A stretch of DNA of 64,000 bases from Siphonodentalium dalli. Lineage: Eukaryota > Mollusca > Scaphopoda > Gadilida > Siphonodentaliidae. Numbering within the stretch: the stretch's first letter is position 1; each line of letters starts with the position of its first letter. A model generated the notes under the pieces. That model did no database searches, had not been told where the DNA came from, and saw nothing but the letters and a program-made list of their open reading frames with translations. A program made the translations under genes and the position numbers. This document shows, piece after piece, positions 23,963 through 38,080 of this stretch. The stretch lies in the NCBI GenBank assembly GCA_032622095.1, contig CP136061.1:168401107-168465106 (forward strand). The letters are read 5' to 3'.

Positions 23963-24494
23963 TCTCATATATATTTTGAAGACCTCTGTTTGTTTGTTTG
24001 TCTGTCTGTCATTAATACAAATCTACGATTCTCGACCGATCGGGACGAAACTTGGTACGTGTGTGTAGTTTGACGTTGTCGTATTGGCGAGCCCGTGCGG
24101 CGCCCGCTTCGCGCATGCGCAGACGAGATATCGGGAACGGGTGGAGCTATCGACTTGAAATTTGCTATGTGAATGTATCTTGCCCCGGATACGAATTTTA
24201 TCGGGTCGCCGAGCCCGTGCGACGCCAGCTTCGCGCATGCGCAGACGAGATCTCGAAAACGGGTGGAGCTATCGACTTCAAATTTGGTATGTGAATGTAT
24301 CTTGCCCCGGATACGAATTTTATCGGGTCGCCGAGCCCGTGCGACACCAGCTTCGTGCATGCGCAGACGAGATCTCGGAAACGGGTGGAGCTCTCGACTT
24401 GAAATTTGGTTTTTGAATAGCCCGGACAACGTCGGCTCTGGTTTTTGAATAGCCCGGACAACTTATCCCGGACAACGTCGGGCTCATCGGCTAG
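23963..24494 (+). mobile_element. Helitron-like element, copy 1 of a head-to-tail pair
   Basis: Starts TCTCATATATATTTTGAAG directly after an A and ends ATCGGCTAG directly before copy 2. It thus has the TC...CTAG ends of Helitrons and a GC hairpin (CCCGGAC, GTCGGG) about 10 bases before the 3' end. The interior has three ~122-bp units (CGCATGCGC at about 24112, 24234 and 24356) that are strikingly GC-rich. The right arm shows the uninterrupted site ATCAATATATAATATATA. No Rep or helicase coding is present, so it is non-autonomous. Confidence 0.85.
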
Positions 24495-24986
24495 TCTCAT
24501 ATATATTTTGATGACCTCTGTCTGTCTGTTTGTCTGTCATTTATACAAATCTACGATTTCTCGACCGATCGGGACGAAACTTGGTACGTGTGTGTAGTTT
24601 GACCAGGCAGTCGTCGTTGTCGTATTGGCGAGCCCGTGCGACGCCCGTGCAGCACATGCGCAGACGAGATCTCGGAAACGGGTGGAGCTATCGACTTGAA
24701 ATTTGCTATGTGAATGTATCTTGCCCCGGATACGAATTTTATCGGGTCGCCGAGCCCGTGCGACGCCAGCTTCGCGCATGCGCAGATGAGATCTCGGAAA
24801 CGGGTGGAGCTATCGACTTGAAATTTGCTATGTGAATGTATCTTGCCCCGGATACGAATTTTATCGGGTCGCCGAGCCCGTGCGACGCCAGCTTCGCGCA
24901 TGCGCAGACCAGATCTCGGAAACGGGTAGAGCTATCGACTTGAAATTTGGTTTTTTAATAGCCCGGACGTCGGGCTCATCGGCTAG
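24495..24986 (+). mobile_element. Helitron-like element, copy 2 of a head-to-tail pair
   Basis: Begins TCTCATATATATTTTGATG immediately after the CTAG of copy 1 and ends GGCTAG followed by T at 24987. The 3' hairpin is tighter here: AGCCCG and CGGGCT separated by GACGT. It again has three 122-bp units (about 24653, 24775, 24897). The many overlapping open frames in this interval arise because 122 is not a multiple of three and the GC-rich unit lacks stops; they are not genes. Confidence 0.85.
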
Positions 24987-27668
24987 TAATATATATATAT
25001 ATAAAAAGAGTAGGATCTCTCTGGCTGTTAATGTCTTTTCTCCCAGACCCCTATGATCGATTCAACCAGATTTGTTGTGGTAACCCGGGGGTACCCCATC
25101 GGATGTTGTAATGCCGTTATTTTATCAAAATTTTGATTTAAAAAAATAAATAAACTTAATTTTTAAAAAAAATGTGTTTTGACTTCAACATAAAAAATAA
25201 TTATAAATTCAATATTTTTTTCAACTTTTAAATAAATTTTTTTTTAAATTAAAATGATTAAACGAACAAATTGTGCTAAAAGTCCACAAAGAGGCTGCGG
25301 TTGAATAAAGGCTCCCAGAGAAAGAGTGTGTCTAAGATCAAAATTTATCACACAGTAGCCCCTAAATCCGATCTCATATTTTTTAGTAAGACACACATGT
25401 ATAATTCCCATGCGCAGTGACGTAAGAGCTCCGTTCAATGTTGATATCAATGCCAGAACTTTATTATTATGTTAATTAGAATATAATTATGATAGTCAAT
25501 TTGAGTTGTGTTATTTAGTGTTGACTGTGAGATAAACATTGGTGATTGAACAATTTTGTCAGCAAGAAAAGACGCATTCAAAATGGAACTATATTTTTTC
25601 TTGAACAAATTTAACCCCAGTCATTTCGAGATCGTTTTCCTTGCTAAAATGTGATTATGTGATAGAATGGATCTCGAATTCATCCAATTTATTTACAAAA
25701 TTTATGAACCTTGTCCAAATTTTTTTTATTTGAGTCGAGCTTTAGCTCGGTTAATAAATTTCATATAAAATTGCGACTCATTAGAGATCCTCTATGTATG
25801 CACTTAGTGCACAAATGGGCTGCCGGCTGATCCAACACTAAATATGGAGCCAGTTTCAGCCACACAATAAAATTACATGATTTTTTATTGAGTAATGGCA
25901 TGCATAAATATTTAATCAGAACACTTATCAAATAAGTGCCTGACAACATTGCCCAATTTACAATTCAATATGAAAACTGAGAAGACTGGCACTATGAAGA
26001 CTACAACAGTCAGTACTTGTCAAATTTACTTCAAAATAAATAGTTAGAATCATACACTCAGCTTAGAAATTAAAGTGTTCACAGTGACATACATACATAT
26101 TCTTGATTCAATTAATTTGAAGGCAGAGTATTAAATCTGCAAGGAATAACCAACCCAATTTGAGCAAACCTGATATGAGATTCATGTGTTGACATTTAAT
26201 ATGTGCACCACATGTGTACATGTGTTGGAAGACATATAAAATGTATAACACTGACATTCATCAGAAGATTTATTTGAATTAAGTGAATGTTATCAGGAAC
26301 TAAATTCTACAGGTAGTTCATACTCAAATTTAAATGTTAAAATAGTAGGATAAAACATAAAAAGGGTACAAAAGGTTTTAGATACCAGTCAGGTAAGCTT
26401 AATGAAACTGTCCAATTTTGTCCTTATCAGAAGCAGAACCCACCCCATGATATCGTGTTATAAAATAATAAATAGTGGGTAAAATATTACAACTGGGAGC
26501 CCCTTCTCTTGATTTATATTGGTCTATAATTATATATTCATTTTGGTATTTATAATTGGTTTTGGGAAAAAATTTAAATGTCATTGAAAAAATATGCCAC
26601 CCCCCCCCCCCCCCTCCTCTTGGCATATCCCTGCGAGAATAGAACATGTGGGGTGATTTATTTGGATGCCTGACTACTAACTCTGACATCCATTTCAACA
26701 CCCACCTCCATGTTCTATTTGAGTAAGTACATGTGTGCCCCACTATTATGAGTACACATGGACATATAAATAAAGACTTTGAAAATAAAAAATATTCTAG
26801 TATGTCAGTGAGTATGTGGGTTAATACTACACATGTAACTTCCGTCAAACAAGTATTTCATTTAGAGTAAAAAGTGGGTTCAACTTTACTCCTGCCACCA
26901 ATAGACCAGGCAAACCTCATTAGAAAGATACCTTGGTGGGGGTATTACATGTATATATTATATATATTATACCAAGCTCTTTCCTAAGTAAAATAAAATA
27001 GAAAAATTGGCCATGCAATTACTTGGCCCATGTATCTACTATCTAGCTACTAACTATAGCAAGGGCGATTTTTATCTCACAAATTTTTGGTAATGGGCAG
27101 GTGGTGGGTGGTCATTTTCAGATTAGTGATTTAACATCATAACTTGAACAAATATCAACTGATTTGTTGATATTTGATACAGGTATATGAAACTTGCTCA
27201 TTAATGCTCAACAATGTCTTGATCGAGTTTGAAAACCGGTCAGGTATGTGAAGCACAGCCCTTAATTAGTTAATTTTTAATAGTGCCATAACTTGAAAAA
27301 AAATTAATCAACTGATTTTGTTATATTCGGTAAATGAGACTCGCTTAATAATGTCTTGTTCGAATTCAAAGTCTACTAATATGGTTTATAAGCATTCTTT
27401 CTCTATTTCTATAGATTACATGTATCTCATCCTGTTTTTTTTGAAGATATCCTACAAGCTATCCAACAGTGAACAGAATTTAGATCCTACTCAGGCTACT
27501 GGTAACTCTTAAGAAGAATTAGGATAGATGAAACAGTAACTATTAAGGTTATGGATCTACCACAGGTAACTTGAATTTTTAGCTGCATTAATTTTAGACT
27601 TATTTTAGTTCAACTGAGACATTGTTTAATTGTTATGACTGCTTGTCCAGGCAACTTAACTTGAAAGA

Positions 27669-27773
27669 GTTGTGTGGTATAGCATGATACAAGGTGATTT
27701 GGGACCAATACCAACACGAACCGATGGGTGGTATTGGTCCTGTTGAGTCTTGTATCATGCTATAACACACAAC
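27669..27773. repeat. 105-bp imperfect palindrome (hairpin/MITE-like)
   Basis: 27669-27713 pairs with 27729-27773: GTTGTGTG, TATAGCATGATACAAG and GGACCAATACCA all recur inverted, separated by a 15-base loop. It lies alone in the spacer with no second copy seen in the window. Confidence 0.75.
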
Positions 27774-28377
27774 CCAAGACACTGTAACATTTTTACCATG
27801 TTGACAATTCTAACCAATTGGGGAAAAATGCTCCATCTGTGAGTTTGCATGCCAAAAGTTACATTTTGAACGAATCTGATAACATTACTCTCACATGCCT
27901 TTAGAATAATCATGATGGCCCAATGATGAATTTTGTTTACATGATTCCAAATGATAACAACCAAGATCAGAATAAAAATTGAGGTCTGTTGGATTGGGAA
28001 GAAGATGTTAAAGCTTTCTGAGGGGTAGTTGTGGAAAATGTTTTCTGTATAATTCCAAGTGATGTCCACCAAGATGACTTGGATAAGAAGAAAAAATCTA
28101 TATTTTTTTGCCAACTCTTTCCATGATGGGAGGTGGAAGTGGGTTGATATAATAGACCTGAGTATCCATGAATGAGCATAAGAAAAACAAGTTTAAGTTT
28201 GTTACAAACCTACATGTATGTAACACAGCCATTTATTGATGAATTGTGACATTTTTTGGTACATGATGACTTTATTCTCACATTTGACAGAAAGTCAGGC
28301 CAGCCCCGTCTTTTAACCAGAGTTATCCCACTTATTTATATGTAATTTTATGTCCATTAGTGTGGTAACTTTATAAC

Positions 28378-28960
28378 AAATGTCAGCTAATTAAATTCAT
28401 ATTTGGTTTATCGATCTTTCACAACAATGTCTTGATTGAGTTAAACAACCAGTTTTGTCCAATTTGTTTTACCCGAGTTACAGCCCTTAGTTTATCTCTT
28501 TTGAGCAATTTTGGGGAAATTTATGTCTGATGCACGATAACTTGAACAAACTTCAACTGATTCCATTCGTATTGGGTATATGGATCTTTTACAACAATAT
28601 CCTGAACGAGTTCGAAAACCAAATTTGTCCGACATTTTTTACCTGCGTTGTGGCCCCTAGATTGTCTATTTTAGCAATTTTATGACTGTTAGCACGGAAA
28701 TTTCAACTGTATCCATTCATATTGAGTGTATGGATCTTTCACAGCAATATCATGATTGAGTTCGAAAACCAGGTTTGTCCGATTATTTTTACGGCCCTAG
28801 TTTGTTTATTGTCAGCAAGTTTATGACCATTTGCGTGATAACTTGAAGAAACTTTCAACTGATTCCATTCATATTGGGTATATGGACCTTTCACAACTAT
28901 AATCAATATCTCGGTTGAGTTCAAAAACCGGGTTTTAGTCTGGTCGATAAACCAAAATTT
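28378..28960. repeat. Degenerate tandem repeat, period about 150 bp
   Basis: Phrases TGGATCTTTCACAACAATAT and ATTGAGTTCGAAAACC recur at about 28411, 28581, 28731 and 28883 (spacings 170, 150 and 152). Related units at 27120-27370 share AACTTGAA.AAA..TCAACTGAT and AATGTCTTG.TCGA. Non-coding, heavily diverged. Confidence 0.65.
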
Positions 28961-31900
28961 TAGAGTCAACCTAGAAAAAATTTGGACTAAGTTAGTTTCT
29001 ATTCCATTTTGAAGAGGAATATATCCTCTATAACATATCCAAAATCCGCTAAAATCCGCTTTGAGCATTTTCTGTAATACAAGATGGCGTCCATGATGGC
29101 AGTTGGTATAGAAAAATCCTGAATTTCGGTGGTAGGTGCGCCAACAAATACCAAATTGGTAATAAAATAAAATCCACACAAACAATCCTTAGTCGTAAAC
29201 CATATCGGTAGAATGTCTGTCCAAAATGGCCGCTAAAATGAACAAAATCGAATGAAATTTACAATTTGCGGAAAATTGAATAGCTGGTTATACAAGAACG
29301 AACAGGCCGTCGAATTATACGAGGAAGAATGATTTCAGAGTATAAGGGGAGCTATTAATAATAGTATATAAGAATTCTCTCTAATGTATCTCGCGAGAGA
29401 GCAACCGAAAGCCAGGTCTCATACAACGATTGAATGTGGACTTTTTGGGCGCCAAGAAATAGAAGAATAACGCAGTTTCATCTGTACTGTTTATCTTGAA
29501 TCGTGTAATATATGTGTATTAAAACAGTTAAATGTGATCTAATATGGGTGTACTCATTGTGTGACCTTTTCTAGAAGCAGAAATATATGTAATGAAAACA
29601 GTCTCACGAATGTGACCGATAATCGTTTATTTTTGAATCTACAACACACAGTCTGTCAAAATTCACTACTATAGAACAGTATGAGAGCTATTCATATGGT
29701 ACTAGGTAAAATGTGTAGATCCTATTGTCCGTGTCTTAAAATAGTAGTCATAGTTGGCTATTTATTTAAAAGTTGAAAAAAATATTGAATTTATAATTAT
29801 TTTTTATGTTGAAGTCAAAAACACATTTTTTTTTTAAATTAAGTTTTTTTTTTTTTTTAAATCAAAATTTCGATAAAATAACGGCATTACAACATCCGAT
29901 GGGGTACCCCCGGGTTACCACAACAAATCTGTTTGAATCGATCATAGGGGTCTGGGAGAAAAGTCATTAACAGCCAGAGAGATCCTACTCTTTATATATA
30001 TATATATATATTATATATTGATGTATTGTTTTATTAGCATACTGCCTTTGTTGGTGCTTATGCAAATAAATCATATTGAATGAACATAATTTGCATAGTA
30101 GGGCTATAATATAAAGACAATTAAATTAGAAAATGGGATTTGACAGAGATGTCCACATTGAATGTGCAACTGCACACCTTGAACCATACCAAATATCCAA
30201 GTCTATGAAATTCCTTTGCACCCCATCGCACTTGGGTTGGAAATTTCCAACTATCTCAAGCTTTACCGCTGTTGTAAATTTACAAACTGATATAATCCCT
30301 ACGTTTGGAAATTTTCAAACTGATAACCAAAAGTCAGTGAAAGTAGGAAAATGTTCAACTTTTGGCCTAAAACAACAAATTGCACTGAATCATGCCAAAT
30401 TCAACGCAACTTTGATTTAATATTTTGACAAAACACGCTGACGTCATGATAATAAAAATATTTAAAATAAAAGAAAACATAAATAATAATTAGAAGTAGA
30501 ATAGCAACGGTGTCTTCGAATCCATGCCTGATCGACAGTGCAAGTGTCTTTTGTGTGGCAGCAACTTTTGATATGACAAAAATAGCGATTACACTCAGGT
30601 GGTTGAATGCAATATTGACACTTTTTCTTCTCTGAACTGAGTTTATCCTCTGGACTAGCTGAAGTTGATGGGGGGGGGGGGGTAAACTATTACTATTAAT
30701 TGTTAGTTGTGATAAAATGATGCAAATTTATATTTCAGGTTCTGACATTTCACGTGGTAAGGATTGAGGCCCATTTCAGAGGCAGGAGGGGATGTGTGGC
30801 ATAACTTCTAAAATAACAAAATGAAAATCAGCCAACACCAGCCTCACCAGCTCCAATGAAGATTTTTCTCAGTTTCTATATAAGACTGTGACATTGGTCA
30901 AGACAGATAAATGGTTGCAAAGACACAGTTAAAGAAAAAAATGAGAACAAAACTTTCTCAAGAGAAGACAAAGGCTGTGTAAAAGACAAAGTTATGATTC
31001 ATCCTTCTCCTATACCCCACTTCGATGCAAAGGATTTGCAAAGTTTGGTGCGAGATATAGAAATTAGTTCTGTTGGTCTTGTGCATATGTCTGTTAGGAA
31101 ATATTTTGCTCTATTTTGTTTAGGTGCAATTTTTAGCTCAACTTGCCAAAGTAAAATGTAAGCTATTGCCATGGGATGGCGTTTGTCTGAGCGTGTATCC
31201 GTCCATCTGTCAACAATTTCCCTACAGATTACAGGTCTCATCCGATCATCACCAACTTCATAAGGATCTTTGGAGTGACCTCTACATGGGAGCCATGAAT
31301 GTTTCCCGAAATTCGTTTAAAACAGCCATCTTGGATTTCAAATATGAATTCATCGGCACACCTTTTAGTCGGTATTTATTGGAAAAATGTTTTGAAAATT
31401 TACAGCCATGTTTAGGGTCACCTCTGGGTGGTGGCTATCAAAATTGAATGAATTTTTATGAAAAACATAGCTGCTGGCAGCCATCTTAGATTTTACTCTT
31501 TGCATGACTAAATTCTGTGGCGCCCTACAGTAGGCTAGAGATCACATCCATAATCCATTCGTCACCAAAATTCATATGAACCACTAGATAAAGAGTCATT
31601 AAATTTAGTTGAAAAACATGGCCACCAGTGGCCATTTTGGATTTTATTCTTTGCATAACTAAATCCTTCGCCATTCCCTACAGGCCACATCCCTCATTGT
31701 CACTAGATGGGAGCCATCGAATTTTTTCAAAATTTTGTTAAAAACAAACATACGGCCATCTTGGATTTCACAAATTAATACATCGGCACACCCTGCAGCG
31801 GACGTTTATTGGAGAAATGTTCAAAAAATTTACAGGCATTTCACGATCATTTCTGGATGGCAGCTCTTGAATTTGAACAATATTCAAAGAACTGCCGGCA

Positions 31901-34900
31901 GCCATCTTTGATTTTACTCTTTGCATCACTAAATACCTTGTCATGCCCTTGACTGACAACATTATTTTTTTTCTCATTGATCCCAAACTTCATAAGGTGC
32001 TTCGGGTTGACCTCTGGTGAACGCTACTTAAAAATAACAACTTTCCGCATTCCTTATATCTCCATTGGCTGTAATGTATGAATTATCACCTCTCCAGGTT
32101 GAGCTACAGTGTCATTGACACTTTCATTATTAAAGATACATAATACGATTCAATGGTCCCCATATCATCCAGTACAACAACAATGGAATTTCACAAAAAG
32201 CTGATTTGGTTATCCAAATTAGTTTATCCCCATTTGCGTAGGTCCCATAAATGGGCGGAAAAAAAAGATTTGAAGGGAGGAATGAGTGTATGTATATCTC
32301 AATTGAGACATATTTTAAATGAAAAATGATACAATAATCGATAAAAGTGGCTTGTTCTATCAAAAATATGTGCCAAGGTTGATAAACATTTGCTGTGTAT
32401 ACCTTACTTGTATTTAAATTTGTGCAGCACAATTTTTTTGCTCAGTTTTAAATGGGCGAATTTAAAATGGACACAAATATTTTTTGTAAATATCTTGGAT
32501 CTGATGACAGTTTAAGTGGATTAATCATTCCCGAAGCTACTCGAAATAATTATTCGGACACTGAAATAGTTATAGACATCATTGAAATGAACTAGAAAGA
32601 AGTAAAACCACAACCGTGTATATGCTACTTGTCTGCAGGCTGTGTTGACATAACTAATTCAGGCTATTTGGTCAGGGAAGGTGTCACTCCATGGTTGTAG
32701 GTCGTGCTTTCGCGAACCATCAGTCTGGATCATGTGTACTTCTTAACAATCACATGTATTTGAACATCATCAATGTTACCATGTTTTGTCACTTCACATA
32801 TGGGTAATTGTGTTGATGTTGGTTGCTTGTATGAAACTATTGGCATACATGCAGACCTATATTTGTCCATTCAGTCTAACATTGAGTAATGTGTGTAATA
32901 CATCAACATAGCCATTTTGTCTGCCATGTGGTTTTATGTAAACTCAGGATTCCTTCTAGTTTCTGCTCAGTTTTAAATTTGCACATCGATGGGTGTGCAA
33001 AAATTAGTACTGCACAAAATTTAAATACGAGTAAGGTAGGCATATATGCCACTGTATGCCCATAGCGAATGTTTATCATCATATTGGTCTGCACCAGTGA
33101 CATCGGAGGATATTATTGATAGAACAAGCCACTATTATCATGTCGTTATTCATTTAAAATCAGTCTCAATTGACTGTTCCCCTTGAAATCTCTCTTTTTC
33201 GCCATTTTAGGGGACCTTTGCAAATGGGGACCTATTGCAAATAGTCACAATGTATGGTAGTGTTATTAGGTGTTAATATTGATATGATATTGTCACTTGC
33301 CATAGTATATATAAGTTTTATCATGCCTCGACTTGTAACTTCACAATCTTTCGAAACTCTGTCTCTTTGATGCTGTAATATATAAGCAATGGGGCACAAA
33401 TTCCCAAAATTATGAAACTATGAAGAACTTTAGGATATCGGACGTTTTCCTAAAACCAATTCAAACTTCTCAAAATAAAATTTATATTTTGCTTACAAGC
33501 AAGACAAATGTTACAAACATTGACAATGGGCAATTCGCAGTAAGAACATATTATATTATTTGATTACTGATGTGGAAGCTATAATTATTTCAAGCTGCGT
33601 GATACATACTGTTCATGCATTATTTTCATATGTGTAAACATATTTTATTTTAAAAAAGTGGGGTATACTGTTTTGCACCTGTCTAGCCGTCCGTCAGACG
33701 TGCGTATGTACGTCTGAAGTCTTTTCATATCATAACTTGAACAGTAGCTTGGATCTCAATGAAATTTGGTAGGGATGTTCACTACTATGAGGACATTAAA
33801 TTGAGGGCTCCTTTCGTCTTTTATAGTACGCATCACAAAACCAAAATCTCCAATGTCATTTTTCCCCTCATAGTTCAAATGCATCGCCCGTGGCATCACG
33901 TGACCAGAACATTGAAATCGATTGATAATTCACAGCTGATACTCTAGACCAAGTCTTCTCAGTCCACAACATCGGATATCGGTTGGGATGATGCTGTTTT
34001 AGGACTAAGTCCCCTCCTGTTACTCTTCTATAATGGACTTTCATTCAAAATATGTACTATGTGTACATGTGAAGCCCAGACATTCACATGAACCCCTGAA
34101 TGTGATAAATAATCTGACAGAATAATCTTGATAGAAAAGGTAAAGTGATGATATGATCGTTTCATGTATTGTTTAAATACATTTTCTGATAGCGAGACAA
34201 ATCAAAATTCTCTGGAAAACAAAGCTTTGTTTACTTATCAATTTTGTTGCTCTGACATTTAATGGACCTCTGATATAATTATGCTTGTTTGATACTTTTG
34301 TATCATCATGCTTGGGAAAGGCTGCCATCTATGTTCATATACACAAAGCATCCATTTGACCTCATCTGAAGACATATAAGCAAGATAACTCCCACACACA
34401 ATTATGGATGTAAAGTTTGTTGTAGAAGAGTAATGGGAGGGGACTCTTCCAAAACAGCATCAACCCAACAGATGTCCCAAGCTGTTGTGGACTGAGAAGA
34501 CTTGGTCAAGTGAAACTCAAGCTGTTATTGGACCGACTTGGTTCTGTGCGGGTTAAAAATACTCAGCAGATTTTATGAAAATAAATACTTTCAGCTTTTT
34601 AGCTCACCTGAAACGAAGTTTCCGGTGGAGCTATAATCATCACTCCTTGTCCGTCCGTCCGTCCCTCCGTCAAGAATCATCTTCTCCTCCAGAACCGTAA
34701 GACAGAATGGGTTCATATTTGGTGTGGATGTTCCCTATGTGAATCACATGAGGTCAAATGAGGTCACCCGGTCAAATAGTTGCGAAGCTAGGACCATAAC
34801 TCTTTTCCACCATAGTAATTTTTAAAATGACTACTTCTCAAATTTCATTGGGGCAAATGGGTTCATATTTGGTACAAAGGGTCCTTGAGGGACTGTGATT

Positions 34901-35189
34901 CAGATTAGTTCAAATGAGGTCACTGGGTCAAATGTTGACGGAGCCAGTGACATAACTCAAAAAAACAAAACAAAAATTTTAATTCAGTTTTTTTGGAATT
35001 TTCACCTTGCTCAATTTAACAAACAGAATTTTTTTTTAAACATGTTATAAAATTTGAAAATGGTGACACCATTATAACATCTGCAGAGTTATGAAACTTT
35101 AATCTTTAATGAAATTAAATTATATTCAGTATGGATGGGCCTTGGGTGACCGGGTTCAGATTTGTTCAAATAGGGTAAATTTTAGCTCA

Positions 35190-35300
35190 GGCGACACCAA
35201 TATTTAAGTCTGGTTTACGAACACCGCCGACAACTTTTGTTCCATTCCATGAAAAAAAAAAAAAAAAAAAAATTTTTTATTTTTTAATTTTTTATTTACA
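35190..35300 (+). mobile_element. Short A-tailed insertion in the right arm only
   Basis: The left arm runs from AGCTCA directly to ACTTAC at the equivalent point (18750-18764 inverted). The right arm has about 111 bp between them: about 60 bp of unique sequence, a run of about 21 A, then T/A-rich sequence. This resembles a small retroposed fragment, but no target duplication was identified. Confidence 0.45.
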
Positions 35301-38080
35301 ACTTACTTTGTAAGTTTGAGCTATTGCCATGAGTTGGCATCCGTCGTCCGTGTGTCTGTGTGTCTGTGAACAATTTCCTTTGGCGCGGGCTACAGGTCGT
35401 ACCTTTGGTCTGATCTTTATGAAATTTGTCATGAATGTTGACATTGACATGTAGATGCGAACGAGTCATTTTGGGGTCATTCGGCCAAAAAACATGGCCG
35501 CTGGTGGCCATCTTGAATTTCAAAATTAAATCCATTGGCGCGGTCTACAGGTAGTCCTGTTCGTCTGATCATCATGAAATTTGTCATGGATGTTAATATT
35601 GACATGTAGATGGGAACGAGTCATTTTGGGGTCGTTCTGTCAAACAACATGGCCGCCAGCAGCCATTTTGGATTTTACTCTTCGCATGACTGAATCCTTT
35701 GGCGCGGGCTGCAGATCGTAGCTTTAGTCGGATCTTCATGAAATTTGTCATAGATGTCAACAATGACATGTAGACGGGAACGAGTTATTTTGGGGCCATT
35801 TGGCCAAAAAACATGGCCGCTGGTGGCCATCTTGGATTTTACTCTTTGCATGACTAAATCCTTTGGCACAGCTAGGTTAGACATTTCAATTAGCACCTTT
35901 CCTATTCCTCCATTTACTGTCAACCATTAAAATATTCCCCTACCTAAGTTGAGCTACAGTGTCACTGACACTTATATTATGTTTACCCATACCATAGTAT
36001 GGTAAACATAGTGTCGTTGTCCGGATTGACCACTCGTCGTTAGTCCGTCGTCTGTCTGTAGACACTTTACGCATGGTTCGATAACTGAAATATTTTCTAT
36101 CTGATCAGAACCAAATTTTGTATATGAATTTCTCAGCACCAAATACAGATCAAGTTCGAATATGGGTTTGATACGATTTTTTTAATGGAATTTTAGCCCC
36201 TTTTCGACTTAGAATTCATGCATGCTGCCACAACTAAAAAAAAAAATTATCTGACCGTCACCAAATCTGGTATGCGAGTTTCTTAGCCCAAAATACATAT
36301 CAAGTTTGAATATGGGTTTGATCCGATATTTTTTAATGGAGTTATGGCCCTTTGACATAGAATTCATGCATGCTTTGATAAATCAACCATTTTTCAACTG
36401 ATAGAAACCAATTTTGTATGTGAGTTTCTCAACTCAAAATACAGATCAAGTTCGAATATGGGTTTGATCCGATATTATTTAATGGCGGGCGTTATGACCC
36501 TTTGATTATTTCATTCATCTCTAAAATATATCAAAGATACACAGTTTGCACTGTCCAAGTAGAATCTAATAAATCAGGTTTACAATGCCATGAAGTTGTC
36601 TTCTCACATTGAGCAACAGAGATAGTATCAAGTGACAATGACTCTCTCTTGCATTGAGTTAATGGACCTATCCGTAGGTACCGCCCCAATTTCAATTATA
36701 GCCAATGAGCCGATAGCTTAAACCCGGAAGCGACATAGGACTGCCTAGTGATATGAATCGCACCACAAGCCAGTCCCTAACTACAGTTGTAAGCAATAGG
36801 GAATTTACGAACACGGGAGCAAAATATGTCTTAAAAAGCTACAATGGTGTTGATATGTGGAACATGTCCGATTGACGAACGATATTTATACATGTTTTAG
36901 TTCGGTTTCCTAAATAAAAAAAAGTAACTATGACATCTCTTTAGGCTGGATTAAACAATACCACCGACCACACTCGGATCCTAGTGTTATTTAAATTTCA
37001 ATATTTATATATAACAGATTTCAGACTAAAACGTGGAAATAGTAGTCCCAATCGGTGATGCGTTATGAATATTAATTGTGCCGCGAATATGTGTTTTATG
37101 TTATAAATGTATACATTTGTTGCTGTTATAACATCGTGGTAATATTGAGTTCGACTGTCTGCTATTCGCACTAACCTGTAGGAGCTCGTGCGAACGTCGA
37201 TCTTACTGAATCAATTTGAGAATCTAAAGCTTCCTCCGACAATGTACGTGTAAATGAGAATCAACAGATGTTTACCAAGAGAATTACACGAAATTTGCAC
37301 ACATTGCACGTGCTTCGCGGTGTATACACGCAACCTTCACCGAACAAGTTCACTTTGTGCCATTTGTTGCCTCGACATGGCAACATGCAACTGACTCCAT
37401 GATAGTCGGCATTTTCTTTAATGTACATTATTTACTTGAAAATAGGATGTGCAATTTTAAAAGGCCATTATTTGATAATCCTTTCCATCCGGCCTGATGG
37501 CACCAGGGTTTATTCAGGACGCTCGTGTATGGTAATCTGATATCGTTATATTTATTTCGACAAAAGAGGGATTATAGATTAATTACCACATGTACACCTA
37601 CGTTTGGTTTATTGCATCAAGGTGTGAACCATTAGCATAGCTTCAATAGAAAATTTGCTATTTGATATTGAAGTTTCATAATGGCTTCATTTACACCGTT
37701 TGATTCAACGTATGCCTAAACATCTATCTTTGTTGTTTATCGGAAGTGGCCTAACAATCACACCTGTGTTTTGTTTAAAAACTGGTTCTATTTTTGTTTA
37801 TATCTAATGACAGTCACTTTTACATGTTGCACAAAGGTAGCTTGAAAATCGTGATATTCAGAAGGGACCTATATTATCGTGTTACGTGTTGTTTAACAAC
37901 ACAGTCCTTTCCCATCGGAAGCTATTTTAGCACTGAAGAGATAGCGGAATTGAGATGGCTTGTGGTGCATAGTAACAGTAACCATGCAGTCTACAGGTGG
38001 GCGGGACGTACGGATAGGTCCATTAACTGCTAGCAGATGTGTTGGCCATATGATGAGATATCATAGATGGAATGTTTATG

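Larger units (their letters stand above)
5121..25237. repeat. Left arm of giant palindrome (about 20.1 kb)
   Basis: This arm is the reverse complement of 29760-46573. Outer homology starts at GTTCTGCTTAATAAGTACG (5121), matching the reverse complement of the sequence ending at 46573. Inner homology stops at TTTTAAATAAAT (25237), matching 29760 onward. In about 245 bp compared near 22510-22755 I counted four substitutions. The left arm is about 3.3 kb longer. That excess is accounted for by the 2715-bp tandem duplication, the Harbinger-like and Helitron-like insertions and a 0.44-kb indel, offset by insertions present only in the right arm. Confidence 0.95.
25238..29759. other. Single-copy spacer of the giant palindrome (4.5 kb)
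   Basis: Not repeated elsewhere in the window apart from dispersed fragments. It holds a tail fragment of the 60057-62421 type repeat near 25975-26060, a C16 run near 26600, degenerate tandem units at 27120-27370 and 28378-28960, and a 105-bp hairpin at 27669-27773. Open frames at 26399-26848 and 27755-28114 (minus) have no recognisable domain; the first contains a glycine run produced by the C-run. No gene supported. Confidence 0.6.

Noticed and set aside
23965-25056. Many overlapping Arg/Ala-rich open frames on both strands
   Set aside because: They arise from the stop-poor GC-rich 122-bp units of the Helitron-like pair, read in all frames.
26399-26848. 149-codon minus-strand frame
   Set aside because: Contains a glycine run made by a C-run and lacks any recognisable domain; sits in AT-rich repeat-bearing spacer.
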